Shown: positions 8,687 through 19,600, counted from the first letter of the stretch. The stretch is 64,000 bases of DNA from JAJCYL01 sp040222875 (GCA_040222875.1 JAVKCG010000005.1:333913-397912), one strand, 5' to 3'. The notes: generated from the letters alone by a model not told the origin. Numbers and translations: made by a program.

Positions 8687-10195
8687 ATGGCAAATCAAGG
8701 AAAAATCTCCCAGATCATCGGAAACGTTGTTGACGTTGCATTCGATGGGGAAGGTGCTAAACTTCCAAATATTTTAGATGCATTAACTGTTACTAAAGAC
8801 AACGGTCAGGTGGTAGTTATGGAGTGTCAACAACACCTCGGTGAGGATCGGGTAAGAACCATCGCAATGGACGGCACTGAAGGCCTCACAAGAGGAACAG
8901 TTGTTACTGATACAGGCAGCCCTATCCAGATGCCAACTGGCGATAAAATTAAAGGCAGGTTATTCAACGTGGTTGGTGAAGCGATTGACGGCATGCCTGC
9001 TCCGGAAAGCACAGGAAGCCTACCAATACACCGATCAGCACCAAGATTTGAAGATTTGTCAACCTCTTCAGAGGTTCTTTATACAGGTATTAAAGTAATT
9101 GACCTGTTAGAACCTTATGCTAAAGGTGGTAAAATTGGTCTTTTCGGCGGTGCTGGTGTTGGTAAGACGGTATTGATCATGGAGTTGATCAACAACATCG
9201 CAAAGGCATATGCTGGTCTTTCAGTATTTGCCGGAGTTGGTGAGCGGACAAGGGAAGGAAATGACCTTCTTCGTGAGATGATAGAATCCAATGTGATCAG
9301 GTATGGCGAGGACTTCAAAAAGAAAATGGAAGAAGGCGATTGGGACCTAGATGCTGTAGACTATGACGAATTGGCAAAGTCACAGGCTACTTTGGTATTT
9401 GGTCAAATGAATGAGCCTCCAGGGGCAAGGGCAAGGGTAGCACTCTCCGGTTTGACAGTTGCTGAATATTTCCGTGACGGTGATGGTGAAGGCGCTGGAA
9501 AAGATATCCTATTCTTTATTGACAATATTTTCCGTTTCACCCAGGCGGGTTCTGAGGTATCAGCCCTCTTAGGTAGAATGCCATCAGCTGTTGGTTACCA
9601 GCCAACCTTGGCAACCGAGATGGGTGCCATGCAGGAACGAATTACATCTACCAAGCGTGGATCAATTACTTCGGTGCAGGCTGTTTATGTGCCTGCGGAT
9701 GACTTGACTGACCCTGCTCCTGCAACAACCTTCGCCCACCTTGATGCTACCACGGTCCTTTCAAGAAAAATTGCAGAATTAGGTATTTATCCTGCAGTGG
9801 ATCCACTTGATTCTACATCAAGGATTCTCAGCCCTGAGGTTTTGGGCGATGAGCACTATGGTTGCGCACAGCGGGTTAAAGAGCTACTTCAGAGATATAA
9901 AGAACTTCAAGACATCATTGCCATTCTTGGTATGGATGAATTAAGTGATGAAGATAAGCAGGTTGTTCATAGGGCGAGGCGGGTACAGCGTTTCTTAAGC
10001 CAACCTTTCCACGTGGCTGAGCAGTTTACTGGTCTTACCGGTGTTCTTGTTGATATTAAAGATACCATCAAAGGATTCAACCAGATCATGGATGGAGAGT
10101 TTGATCATCTTCCTGAAATGGCCTTCAACCTGGTAGGAAGCATTGATGATGCTGTTGCAAAAGGTGAGAAAATGATGGCCGAAGCAAACGCTTAA
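8687..10195 (+). CDS. atpD: F0F1 ATP synthase beta subunit
   Basis: 502-residue catalytic subunit of F1. The P-loop GGAGVGKTVL is near residues 153-162, with GERTREGNDLLREM, the catalytic-site Walker B region ILFFIDNIFRFTQAGSEVSALLGRMPS, and the signature PAVDPLDSTSRIL. It hydrolyses or makes ATP at the inner membrane. It is followed 2 bp later by atpC. The remaining ATP synthase genes are not in the window; a split with atpDC away from the atpBEFHAG block is usual in Bacteroidota. The length is normal, with an insertion around KKMEEGDWDLDAVDYDEL that is also typical of this phylum. Confidence 0.98.
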   Translation: MANQGKISQIIGNVVDVAFDGEGAKLPNILDALTVTKDNGQVVVMECQQHLGEDRVRTIAMDGTEGLTRGTVVTDTGSPIQMPTGDKIKGRLFNVVGEAIDGMPAPESTGSLPIHRSAPRFEDLSTSSEVLYTGIKVIDLLEPYAKGGKIGLFGGAGVGKTVLIMELINNIAKAYAGLSVFAGVGERTREGNDLLREMIESNVIRYGEDFKKKMEEGDWDLDAVDYDELAKSQATLVFGQMNEPPGARARVALSGLTVAEYFRDGDGEGAGKDILFFIDNIFRFTQAGSEVSALLGRMPSAVGYQPTLATEMGAMQERITSTKRGSITSVQAVYVPADDLTDPAPATTFAHLDATTVLSRKIAELGIYPAVDPLDSTSRILSPEVLGDEHYGCAQRVKELLQRYKELQDIIAILGMDELSDEDKQVVHRARRVQRFLSQPFHVAEQFTGLTGVLVDIKDTIKGFNQIMDGEFDHLPEMAFNLVGSIDDAVAKGEKMMAEANA

Positions 10196-10197
10196 TT

Positions 10198-10455
10198 ATG
10201 TATTTAGAAATCGTAACTCCAGATAAGACACATTTTCAGGGTGAAGTCGATCAGGCTACCTTCCCGGGAAGTGATGGATCATTTCAAATTCTTAATCTTC
10301 ATGCTCCGATGATTTCAACCCTGGGCAAGGGTGAACTCAGGTTTATCAAGAAAAAGGACCACAAGGACAATGAGATTATTTGGAGTGTTGAGGGAGGCGT
10401 GGTTGAAGTTTTGAACAACCGGATTACAGTGCTAGCCGAAGCGGTAGAACAATAA
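10198..10455 (+). CDS. atpC: F0F1 ATP synthase epsilon subunit, short form
   Basis: 85 residues, only the N-terminal beta-sandwich domain (MYLEIVTPDKTHFQGEVDQ, then FPGSDGSFQILNLHAPMI). The C-terminal two-helix domain, which in other bacteria inhibits ATP hydrolysis, is absent. Short epsilon subunits are common in Bacteroidota, so this is family-normal rather than truncated. It starts 2 bp after atpD and is followed by a hairpin terminator. Confidence 0.95.
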   Translation: MYLEIVTPDKTHFQGEVDQATFPGSDGSFQILNLHAPMISTLGKGELRFIKKKDHKDNEIIWSVEGGVVEVLNNRITVLAEAVEQ

Positions 10456-10478
10456 ATCGATTCTAAAAATTTTAAAAG

Positions 10479-10805
10479 TCAGGCCGGTTGATCATCGGCC
10501 TTTTTTTGTGCCCTTCGCCGAAATATGCGATTGAAACTGCGTTTTTCATATTCCCAGAAAAACTGGAATTGTCCGAACACGAATCCATAGAACAACAGTA
10601 TGGTGTTATAGATAGGTAAAATCAGAATCCAATATGTGATACTGAACCAAAGGCTCTGTTCACCATCTTCTGAAAAGTAAGCAACAATGGGTTTCTTAAG
10701 AAAAAGTACTGATGAACCTGTAGCAGCAAACACAATTAAGATGATGATTAATTGACGGTTACTGGTAATGCCCCATTTAGCCTTCAGCCGTTCGAAGTAG
10801 CTCAT
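10479..10805 (-). CDS. Small membrane protein, DUF6787-like
   Basis: 108 residues. It has a short cytoplasmic start with FERLKAKWGI, two hydrophobic segments (about 18-36 and 50-75), and a basic C-terminal tail (EKRSFNRIFRRRAQKK). The FERLK-KWG start and two-helix layout match the Bacteroidota family I know as DUF6787; function unknown. It overlaps the pseudouridine synthase stop by 4 bp (ATGA), so the two are translationally coupled. The final codons form the atpDC terminator on the other strand. Confidence 0.7.
   Translation of the reverse strand: MSYFERLKAKWGITSNRQLIIILIVFAATGSSVLFLKKPIVAYFSEDGEQSLWFSITYWILILPIYNTILLFYGFVFGQFQFFWEYEKRSFNRIFRRRAQKKADDQPA
10481..10507 (+). terminator. Rho-independent terminator of atpDC
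   Basis: AGGCCG (10481-10486), a 9-base loop, CGGCCT (10496-10501), then a run of seven T on the plus strand. It lies within the last codons of the convergent small membrane protein gene, so one DNA stretch serves as terminator and as opposing coding sequence. Confidence 0.7.
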
Positions 10806-11518
10806 TTAGGTTGATTTTTTCTTAATTCTTCCTCTCGAAATACCAAAAACTGCTCCCAGAATTTGTTTTCTGGTAGGGGTGCAAAAATATTAAGTGGCTC
10901 TTTCTTAACTGGGTGTTCAAAGAACAACTTGTATGCATGCAAGTTTATATTTCCATCTTCATTGGGTTTACGAAATCCGTACTTCACATCACCCCTGATG
11001 GGGCATCCTATTGAAGCCAATTGTACCCTGATCTGATGTGGCCTACCTGTAAGCGGCGTCACCTCCAAAAGGTGATGATCATTCAGCTTCCCCAAAATTC
11101 TATATGACAACTGCGCTTTTTGAGAATCCGGAACCTGTTCATCAAAAGCCCGAACAGTATTCGTTTTTTCATCTTTGATGAGCCAATGCGTCAATTTATC
11201 TGCTTTATTTTTTGGCCTTTTTTTCACTATTGCCCAATATGTTTTTTGGACCTTTCTGTCATGAAAAATTTTAGACATTCGCTCAAGCGCTTTTGAGGTT
11301 CTGCCTAACACAACTGCACCACTCACCGGCCTGTCCAATCTATGAACAAGACCCAGAAATACGGCCCCAGGTTTATTATATTTTTCTTTGACATATGATT
11401 TGTAGAACTCAACGAGTGGAATGTCACCAGTTTTATCGCCCTGCACAAGCATTCCAGCTGGCTTGTTTACAATCAAAAGATGATTGTCCTCATGCAGAAC
11501 CTGAGTTGAGAATTTCAC
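10802..11518 (-). CDS. RluA-family RNA pseudouridine synthase
   Basis: 238 residues, GTG start. The catalytic motif is LVHRLDRPVSGAVVLGRT with the nucleophilic Asp at residue 62; VSG replaces the more usual TSG. Further family motifs are KPAGMLVQGD near the N-terminus and PLTGRPHQIRVQLASIGCPI in the C-terminal half. It lacks the S4 domain, as in the RluA/RluC-type short forms that modify rRNA or tRNA uridines. The exact target base cannot be read from sequence. Its stop overlaps the following DUF6787-like gene. Confidence 0.9.
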   Translation of the reverse strand: MKFSTQVLHEDNHLLIVNKPAGMLVQGDKTGDIPLVEFYKSYVKEKYNKPGAVFLGLVHRLDRPVSGAVVLGRTSKALERMSKIFHDRKVQKTYWAIVKKRPKNKADKLTHWLIKDEKTNTVRAFDEQVPDSQKAQLSYRILGKLNDHHLLEVTPLTGRPHQIRVQLASIGCPIRGDVKYGFRKPNEDGNINLHAYKLFFEHPVKKEPLNIFAPLPENKFWEQFLVFREEELRKNQPK

Positions 11519-11666
11519 AGGTGCAAAAATGGGACGAAATCACAAATACTTATCTATGAATGCAGATTGAATTGGCCACTTTAAAATTTAAAATCAAACC
11601 TGACTTATATCTGATGAAACTTGCGCTCTTTTAAGCGCTGTTTTAACTTGGGTCAATTGTGACACC

Positions 11667-13364
11667 ATGTCTAAAAACAGCCTAAACACCCTTTTTATTC
11701 TGACATTGCTCAATTTGCAAGTCTTTGCCCAGGCAGTGGAGCAGGGCACATTTAGGTTAGACAAAGCGGAATTAGAGACAACTACAGGCCTTTTACTCAA
11801 TACAGAGTGGAGGTTTACCTACTGGTCTACTAGCAACCCCATCGACACAGTTCAGACCCTTATCAAAGTACCTAAGTCCTGGACTACACTCGAAATCGAT
11901 GGGAGAAACCTTGATAGGTTGGGGACAGGCATTTATGAAATCACACTATTTAACCCTGATAGGCTACAGGGGCTGTACCTGCTATTCTATAGCCCTTCAT
12001 TTCACTATAAAGTATTTGCAAATGATGAGCAATTAGCAGTTAGTAAGAAATTTTCAGATGATCCTGATCTGGTACCAGATCGCAAACGGGAATTGATCCG
12101 GCTTCCAAATAGCGATACTATAAGGCTTAAAATTTTAGTTAATAATGATTTACTCCCTCAAAGCGGAATTTTGAGATCTCCGGTTATCGGCCTTGAAAAT
12201 AAACTTCTCGCCAAAGAGCAGCTTAGGTCGAATGTGGAAATGATTCAAATAGGCTGCCTTTTGTTATTGGCGTTTTACAATTTGTTCCTCTATTACAATT
12301 TCAAAGAAAAAGCTTACTTCTATCTGTCGGCACTTTGCTTTGTTGTATTAATTAGGGCGGTTGTTGTATTTGATGGTTCTCTTTTCTTTTTCTCCCTTTT
12401 TCCCAGCGCATCCTTTCAATTGGGCAAGAAGTTAGAATTTTTCACGGTCTATTCTACCCCTGTGCTTCCTCTGCTGTTCATGCAATCCCTTTTTCGGGAC
12501 TACCATTTCAAATTGTATGTTAAAATCCTGGGAGTGTTTTGCCTGATACTGATGGCAATTGTGGTAATAACGCCACTTCACATTTATCTACAAACACTTA
12601 ACATCTATCATGTTGCAATGGTGATATCATTTGGGCTTCAGTTCACATATATGTACCGGGGTATTAAACACAAAAAAATCGGTGCCAGATTACTAGCACT
12701 AGGATTTTTAATAGCCTTTGTTTTTGTATTCATTGAGATTCTGATTAACTCAGGTTTGATTCGCTTTTTTCATCAAGGGCCAAACCTCGTAAACACTGGT
12801 GTAGTGGCGTTCATGTTTATTCAAACAATCGCTATAACAAGGGTATTTTCATTTTACCAAAAAGATGCTATTAATAAAGAAGTTAAGCTCAAAAGAAGTG
12901 CGGAAGAAAAAACCGTGTTGGCAGAAGAGTTGAAATCAAGGGAAAAAGAGTTAGCCGACTTTACTTTTAGAATGTTGCAGCGAAACCGCCTCCTTACTGA
13001 TCTTGAAAACTTAGTTAAAGATTCTAACGCTAATAGCGCCGATATGGAGGCCGGCACTGTGGTGAACAAACTCTCAAAAATTGTCAGGACCAGTAAAAGC
13101 TCTAACGACCAATGGGAAGACTTTAGCCGATATTTCGGCAACGTTCATCATGATTTTTTCTCAAGGGTGAAAGAACTTCATCCGAATTTGTCGACAAAAG
13201 ATTTGAAGCATTGTGCGCTACTAAAAATGGGCCTATCGATGAAAGAATCGGCTGAAATTTTAGTAATTGATACAAATAGTATAAAGATGGCGAGGTATCG
13301 GCTTAAGAAGAAAATGGGACTCACCGAAGAAGATGATTTGATTAGTGTAATCACCAACTTATAG
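11667..13364 (+). CDS. 7TM-DISM membrane sensor with LuxR-like DNA-binding tail
   Basis: 565 residues with a signal peptide (1-22, ends VFAQA). An extracytoplasmic beta-sandwich sensor domain (about 25-185) of the kind found before 7TMR-DISM modules contains WRFTYW and VPKSW. Seven hydrophobic helices span about 190-390, then a coiled coil (395-445). The C-terminal helix-turn-helix resembles Bacteroidota LuxR-type tails (LSTKDLKHCALLKMGLSMKE, then DTNSIKMARYRLKKKMGL, about 505-555). It has no kinase, cyclase or receiver, so it looks like a one-component regulator that binds DNA from the membrane. It is transcribed alone and converges on the hybrid kinase gene. The ligand is unknown. Confidence 0.85.
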   Translation: MSKNSLNTLFILTLLNLQVFAQAVEQGTFRLDKAELETTTGLLLNTEWRFTYWSTSNPIDTVQTLIKVPKSWTTLEIDGRNLDRLGTGIYEITLFNPDRLQGLYLLFYSPSFHYKVFANDEQLAVSKKFSDDPDLVPDRKRELIRLPNSDTIRLKILVNNDLLPQSGILRSPVIGLENKLLAKEQLRSNVEMIQIGCLLLLAFYNLFLYYNFKEKAYFYLSALCFVVLIRAVVVFDGSLFFFSLFPSASFQLGKKLEFFTVYSTPVLPLLFMQSLFRDYHFKLYVKILGVFCLILMAIVVITPLHIYLQTLNIYHVAMVISFGLQFTYMYRGIKHKKIGARLLALGFLIAFVFVFIEILINSGLIRFFHQGPNLVNTGVVAFMFIQTIAITRVFSFYQKDAINKEVKLKRSAEEKTVLAEELKSREKELADFTFRMLQRNRLLTDLENLVKDSNANSADMEAGTVVNKLSKIVRTSKSSNDQWEDFSRYFGNVHHDFFSRVKELHPNLSTKDLKHCALLKMGLSMKESAEILVIDTNSIKMARYRLKKKMGLTEEDDLISVITNL

Positions 13365-13422
13365 CACTCTATCAGCCGATTGAAATTTTGGGCACTGCTC
13401 TAACATCCACGATTATCCTACT

Positions 13423-16401
13423 TTAGGCGTCAATTAGTTCACGGGGATCTTGCTTAAACCTGGCGATGTATTCTTTTTTGAACTGGGTCTGATTTTTAAT
13501 CCCTACAATACTCGCAGCCTCTGTCAAAGAAGAGACCCTACGATTTCTAATTTGCTCTGACACATAATTAAATCGTAAATCTTTGTTGTACTCAAGTGGG
13601 GTTTTGCCTGTCAGGTCTTTCACCAACCGATACAAGTTTCTTTCACTCGTATACATTTCAGATGCCAATTCATCGGCTGTGATTTTGGGTTTATTGATAT
13701 TACTTATTAGGAAGGTATTTAATCGATTCAAGATCGATTTTTCCATGTCTTTAAGACCATTAAAGTCAACGGTTGCAAAAGTGTCACCGGATGGCTTGCC
13801 GGCCATACCAACCATATTTTTAATCCTTAGTTTTAATTCTTCAGCGTCAAATGGCTTAGAAATGAAGTCGTTAACACCTTCCTTCAAGACCCTCTCTTTA
13901 TCATCGTTACTTACCCTGGCAGAAACCACGAGGACGGGTATTTTTGACAGTCTGGCATCTTGCCGCAGGGCTTCTAACAAACCAAATCCATCAAGCCAGG
14001 GCATCATTAGGTCTGTAAGCACTACATCAACATTATATTGATCCAGCACTTCCAGGGCATGCTTGCCGTTTTTTGCTTGAATCACGTTATAATCTGATTC
14101 GATCACCTCTTTAATATATTCCCTCACCTCCTGATGATCATCAACAATTAGTACTGCTGGAAGATGGTCTTTGTCAGCTGTAACATCCAAAATAGCCGCT
14201 TTTTCAGTTGACAAATTAGGTTCATCAATTAGCTGTTTCTGTTTTTGTTCGATAAAATCAAAACCAAAATCTGAATCCTCAATTGCTTTGTCCTCATTGG
14301 AGGGAAGCTGTATTGTGAACTTTGTCCACAAGCCTTTTTTGCTATCAAGCTGGATAGAGCCCTCGTGAAGATGAACGATTTCTTTCACCAAAGACAAGCC
14401 AATTCCCAGCCCTTCCCTGGTCTGATGCTCATCATCAGTTTCCTGATAAAACCTCTCGAATACTTTTTCTTTCTTTTCAGAAGAAATCCCAGCTCCGGTA
14501 TCCTCCACAATTAGTAGCAAGCCGGTATCAACTTGCTTTATGGCCACGTTAACGCTGTCTCCGGCATCAGTAAATTTGAAAGCATTCGACAACAGGTTAT
14601 ACATCACTTTTTGCATATTGGCCGGGTCAAAATTCAGTTTGAAGTCATCCGGATATGCAGATTTAAAAGTGAGTTTAACTTCCCTTAGCTCAGCATAAGA
14701 GCTAAAAAGTTTGACTATAGTTCTAAAAAAATTATTTACAGAAACTGATTGAAATTTCAGTGAAAGTTTGCCCTCTTCTAAAGATATCAGCTGCCTGATC
14801 TCATCTGCAAAAGCCAACAATTGCTGATTATCCCTTTCAAGCTTGCTGAGAATGGATTCCCCTTTTTCAGACAAATAAGAGTTCTCATCACCCTTCAATT
14901 GATCAATCCGCCCTTTTATAAGTGTAAGTGGTGTGCGAAGGTCGTGGGATACATTGGCAAAAAATCTGGACTTGAATTTGTCAAGCTCTCGCAAGCGGTC
15001 CGATTGTCTTTCAATTTGATCCTTTTGTGTCAGGATTTCCCGGGTAAGTTTTTTCCTTACCTGCATGGTCCTGTAAAAGTTGATAGCTATTAACAGCACT
15101 AATATCGCAATCACAATGGCCCCATAAATAAGGTATTGTTGAAATTCTATCGTTGCAGCATTTATTTCGTTGTTTTTTCGAAGAACCAGATTTTCTTTTT
15201 CAGTTTGCTCAGTTTCATATTTGGCCTGCATCTGCTCAATCATTTCATTCCTGGATTGATCAGTGATACTGTCACTATATTGTTTGAAGATTTTATAAAA
15301 TTCAAGCGCTTTCGAGTCATCATTGAGCTCTTCGTAGCTTATCGCCAGGCCTTCACTTGCAACGCCAATGTTGTTGTACGACTCAAATTCAAAGGCCAAA
15401 TCATAAGCTTCCTGACCTACTTCGATGGCCTCTCTATACCTTTCCTGGGCCACGTAAACCTCCATTAAATCAGCAAGGGAAATAGAGAGTTGCTCCATAT
15501 AATTGTTCTCCCGTTGAATTATCCCAGCCTTTTCTTGAAACTCAATCGCTTCTTTATAATCTCCCCTCTCAAAATTCAACCTACCCAGATTGTTGTATAA
15601 AACAGCCTCACCATACTTACTTTTTATCATCAGCATTATTTCAAGAGCCTTCTGATACTGGTACTCTGCGCTGTCATACTGCTTCTGATTTTTATAAATA
15701 ATGCCGATATTATTATAGTTTGACGCAATAGGAAAATTCCTACGATTACCAGCCTCACTATCTCCAGTGTTAATTTGCTGATTAATCTTTAAGGCCCTTT
15801 TATAGTTTTCAATGGCCTTTTCAGGCTTATCCTGATAATCATATAAAATTCCCAGGTTGTTATAATTGTTGGCCAGCCCTAGCTGATTATCATAATACTC
15901 ATCGACTTGCAACGCCTTTAAATAATTAGAGAGTGCCTTTTCATAAACCCCTAATTTTCGATAGGTTTCACCTATAGCCGAATAGGAATAAGATATCAAG
16001 AGGCTGTCTTGTGATACGCTTTTGGTGGGAGGATTTGTAATGAAATCCTCATAGTATTGATCTATTATGGGTTGCAAAATGTTAGCTACCGCCACTGACT
16101 CCTTCAACTTTCCAATGCCAGCATAAACCAAAATCTGACTATGTGCATACGAGACATACATTGAGGTGGTATCGCCCATCTGAAGCATTAAGTCATAGGC
16201 TCTTTGGTTGAAAATGGCTGCAGAATCAAATTGATAGCCACTGTGATAGGAGTGAACCAATTCGAATGTGGCTTTTAGCACACTCATATTTGATTCATTC
16301 TTCTCGATCACCCTTCGAAGGCTATCCCTTTCAGGCGATTGACCGAATGCAGGTTGCACAACAAAGAGCATCAGCAACACCGATATCACTCTAAATATCA
16401 T
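13423..16401 (-). CDS. TPR-containing hybrid histidine kinase/response regulator with AraC-type output
   Basis: About 992 residues. It has a signal peptide (1-20), a periplasmic array of six to eight TPR repeats (about 55-400; YNNLGILYDYQDKPEKAIEN is one), a single membrane helix near 425-445, HisKA with NVSHDLRTPLTLI (phospho-acceptor near H486), HATPase with DTGAGI and GLGIGLSLV, a receiver with phospho-acceptor near D797 in LTDLMMPWLDG, and a C-terminal AraC-type double helix-turn-helix (about 895-990). All key residues are present. Sensing, phosphotransfer and transcription control lie in one chain, as in Bacteroidota HTCS proteins but with TPRs instead of Reg_prop propellers. A TTG five codons upstream (position 16416, adding MKNKL) is an equally possible start. 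Confidence 0.9.
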   Translation of the reverse strand: MIFRVISVLLMLFVVQPAFGQSPERDSLRRVIEKNESNMSVLKATFELVHSYHSGYQFDSAAIFNQRAYDLMLQMGDTTSMYVSYAHSQILVYAGIGKLKESVAVANILQPIIDQYYEDFITNPPTKSVSQDSLLISYSYSAIGETYRKLGVYEKALSNYLKALQVDEYYDNQLGLANNYNNLGILYDYQDKPEKAIENYKRALKINQQINTGDSEAGNRRNFPIASNYNNIGIIYKNQKQYDSAEYQYQKALEIMLMIKSKYGEAVLYNNLGRLNFERGDYKEAIEFQEKAGIIQRENNYMEQLSISLADLMEVYVAQERYREAIEVGQEAYDLAFEFESYNNIGVASEGLAISYEELNDDSKALEFYKIFKQYSDSITDQSRNEMIEQMQAKYETEQTEKENLVLRKNNEINAATIEFQQYLIYGAIVIAILVLLIAINFYRTMQVRKKLTREILTQKDQIERQSDRLRELDKFKSRFFANVSHDLRTPLTLIKGRIDQLKGDENSYLSEKGESILSKLERDNQQLLAFADEIRQLISLEEGKLSLKFQSVSVNNFFRTIVKLFSSYAELREVKLTFKSAYPDDFKLNFDPANMQKVMYNLLSNAFKFTDAGDSVNVAIKQVDTGLLLIVEDTGAGISSEKKEKVFERFYQETDDEHQTREGLGIGLSLVKEIVHLHEGSIQLDSKKGLWTKFTIQLPSNEDKAIEDSDFGFDFIEQKQKQLIDEPNLSTEKAAILDVTADKDHLPAVLIVDDHQEVREYIKEVIESDYNVIQAKNGKHALEVLDQYNVDVVLTDLMMPWLDGFGLLEALRQDARLSKIPVLVVSARVSNDDKERVLKEGVNDFISKPFDAEELKLRIKNMVGMAGKPSGDTFATVDFNGLKDMEKSILNRLNTFLISNINKPKITADELASEMYTSERNLYRLVKDLTGKTPLEYNKDLRFNYVSEQIRNRRVSSLTEAASIVGIKNQTQFKKEYIARFKQDPRELIDA

Positions 16402-16563
16402 AAGCTTATTTTTCAATAATAGAAAATTGATTTTGCTGTGTGAGGCAATTAAATATACAAAGATGTGGGTGGAAGGGATGTAAACAAAAATTCTCTAGCT
16501 GCTATGTTCTATTGAAGTGAAGGTTACTTATGCACTAGTTTTCAAATTGAAAACTTCAGATTA

Positions 16564-16590
16564 CAAAAAAGGCCACCTTCTCAGGTGGCC
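16564..16590 (-). terminator. Terminator of the giant surface protein gene
   Basis: On the minus strand, GGCCACC, a six-base loop, GGTGGCC, then a run of T (plus-strand 16565-16570 is all A). It lies about 25 bp downstream of the surface protein stop codon. It also blocks read-through into the hybrid kinase gene, which is on the same strand. Confidence 0.75.
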
Positions 16591-16613
16591 CTAGGTTTAA
16601 CCGTTGTGGACTG

Positions 16614-19600
16614 TTAATTCCTAATTAGCTTTTTAATCACATATTGGCTCCCCTGCTTGATTTGGAGGAACATCAACCCATGATTAATGTTGGATAAATT
16701 CAAATTATAATCGAATGAGACTGACGTTTTATCAAATTCTGCATGCCTAAGTAATACCCCTTTTTGATCGAAGATTTTCAGGTCTACCAAGCCAAACTCC
16801 TCATTTGTCATAGAGATAGTTAGATGGCTGGAGAACGGATTGGGGTAGGTTGAGATAAACCTGGCAAACACCTCATCATTCAAGGAGGTAACCTCAGCTA
16901 CACGGGTTACGATGCCAGTTTCAGTAACTTCAACTTCGACAACCGTAGGTTCACCTTCATTCACGGTGATAGCTGCACCCTCTACCGGAAGACCTTCATA
17001 ATCCACTGACAACGTATAGTCTCCAGGCAATAGGTTAATGAAGGTGAATTCTCCATTCTCATCTGTTGTATCAAAGCCAACAATATTGCCATCAGCATCA
17101 AGGAGAAATACATCAACTCCAACCAAGGCACCGCTTTGCAGTTGGCGCCCAGTATTATTAGGATCGGAGAGAGTTCCGTTTATCTCTTCATCTCCTCCAT
17201 TACCTTGAGCCGGTGGTTGGTCAATTAATGTGACGGTTATCGTCTTATCACTATCAAGTTGTGTAATTGTTGCTTCAGCGAGAGACAAAACATCACCGGA
17301 ATATGTTACAAAATAGGTGGTGTTAATGGTCGCCCCTGGTATGACTTCAACAGCATAATCTCCTTGTTCCAGTTGTGGAAAGACAAATGTGTTTACAGAG
17401 TTTAGTATTACCTCCGCAACATCCTGAAATGCACCATTTATCTTTTGCTTCAATTTAATAGTTGCATCATTGATGGGGGTTCCCTCAACATCGACAACCG
17501 AACCTGATAGCGTAAATGATGGAGTTGTATCAAACAGCACAGAAACCTGAGGCAGCGCATCATTTCCATTATCAGCTATGTCTATTGCACTGCCCATTTC
17601 AACATCGAGAGTTACCGTTCCTTCGCCATCGGGAGTAATCAAGGCTGTATAATTTTTGGCATCAACCTCTACAAAATCAGAGGCAACTCCATTTCCAACA
17701 ACGATATCCGTCAACTCAAAACCGGTTACATCTTCACTAAATTCAATAGTTATACTGAATGCCTCGGCCACACTTTCTGGTGCCGTTAGCGTTATTGTTG
17801 GTGCTGTTGGGTCATAATTGGCAACCGATTGTATCGATGCCTCATTTTCATTTGTGCTTAAATCTGTTGCTACAGCATCACCTATGTCCAAAGTAACCTG
17901 ACCTTCCTCTGTTGGTGTGATTAACACAGTATAGGAGTTTGCTTCCGTGGTAACGAAGTCACTTGCTATACCATTACCAACTGAAATGTCAACTAATTCA
18001 AAACCAGTCACATCTTCGCTGAATTCAATTTTAGCAGTGAAGGGGGCATTGGTATTTCCTGGAACTTCTGAAATCTCAACTGTTGGTGCAATAGTGTCAA
18101 AATTTGATGATACCTGAACTGCTGCAGAGTTTCCATTTGAGGCAGCATCAGTTGCAGCCCCCGATTTAATATCAAGAGTCACCAAACCATCGGCTGTACC
18201 AGTAATTACGGCAGTGAACGTTTTGCCATCTATAGCAGTGAATTCACTGGCTGTGCCGTTGGCAACTTCAATATCGGCCAGCTCAAAACCGCTTACATTT
18301 TCAGAAAACTCAACGGTCACTGTGAATGGACCGTTTGTATTCTCGGGAATACCCTGCAACTCGACGGTCGGGGCCGTGGTGTCAATTGAAGTTGATGTTT
18401 CTGCCGAAGCTGAGTTGCCATTGCCGGCTAAATCGGTGGCAACAGATTCAGCAATACTTAAAGTAACAGCATCACTACCTGAAGGTGTAATCAAGACCGT
18501 ATAGGTGCTACCATCGGTTGCTGCAAAGTCACTTGTAGCGGCGTTACCAATCGTAATATTACCAACTTCAAACCCCTGCACATCTTCACTGAATTCGATG
18601 GTAGCCGTAAAGGCCCCGTTGGTACTTGATGGAACATTAAGAAATTCGACCGTTGGTGTAGTTGTATCATAATTTGTTACGGTTTGAGTAGCAGCCAAAC
18701 TCCCATTGGTTTCATCATCAGTTGCTGCTCCGGCATTAATATCAATGGTTACATTTCCTTCAGCTATTGGGGTAATCAGCGCTGAATAAGTCATGGCATC
18801 AATTGTCTCGAAAACACTTGCAGAGCCATTAGCAACTATGAGATCATTTAAATCGAAACCAATTACATCTTCACTGAATTCAAATGAAGCTGTAAAGGCC
18901 ATGTTAGTATTTGCTGGTGCGTTCTGAATTGTAACAATAGGATTGGTTGTATCGAAATTGACAGAAACCTGAACGGCAGCCTCACTTTCATTATTTTCTG
19001 AGTTAATGGCCGCTGCTTGTACCACGTCAATAGTTACAGCTCCTTCTGCTGTTGGGGTAATCAACGCCGTATAGGTGTTTGCATCAACTATTTCAAATGC
19101 GCTTGGCGTACCATTTCCAACTATTATATCGCTAAGCTCAAAGCCGGTTACATCTTCATCAAACTGAAAAGTGGCTGTAAAGGCTGTATTGGTATTGGTA
19201 GGTGCATTCTGAATCTCCACAGTTGGGAATTGAATGAAATCGATGCCGATATCACTACTTGCATTTATTGCATTTGTCACCTGAGAAGCTGATGCGTTTG
19301 TAAATGCTGAGTTTTCGAAAGTGAATTGAAGAGCAGAGACATCATTTGAATTGTTATTGCCTGAAGCGTTGCCAGTCAGTGTTAAAACAGCTGAAGAACC
19401 ATCTACACTTACAGTTAATATTGGTGTTAAACCATCTGGAAGATTTGAAATAGAGTAGTCTGAATTAAAAGTCAACGTTCCACCCGCGTTGGCAAAAGTG
19501 TCATCAGTTATTGACATGACCAATGAACCCTCGAGGAATCCATCATCGGCGGTAGCTTCGGTAAATCCACCTAAATTGACAGCATATTGATTTACATCAT

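Noticed and set aside
10198..10455. atpC suspected to be truncated because it lacks the C-terminal helical domain
   Set aside because: Short epsilon subunits of about 80 residues are normal in Bacteroidota and the gene is intact.
17520..19225. Regular 285-bp period considered as CRISPR or satellite DNA
   Set aside because: Units are far too long for CRISPR, lack spacers, and keep one reading frame encoding Ig-like domains.
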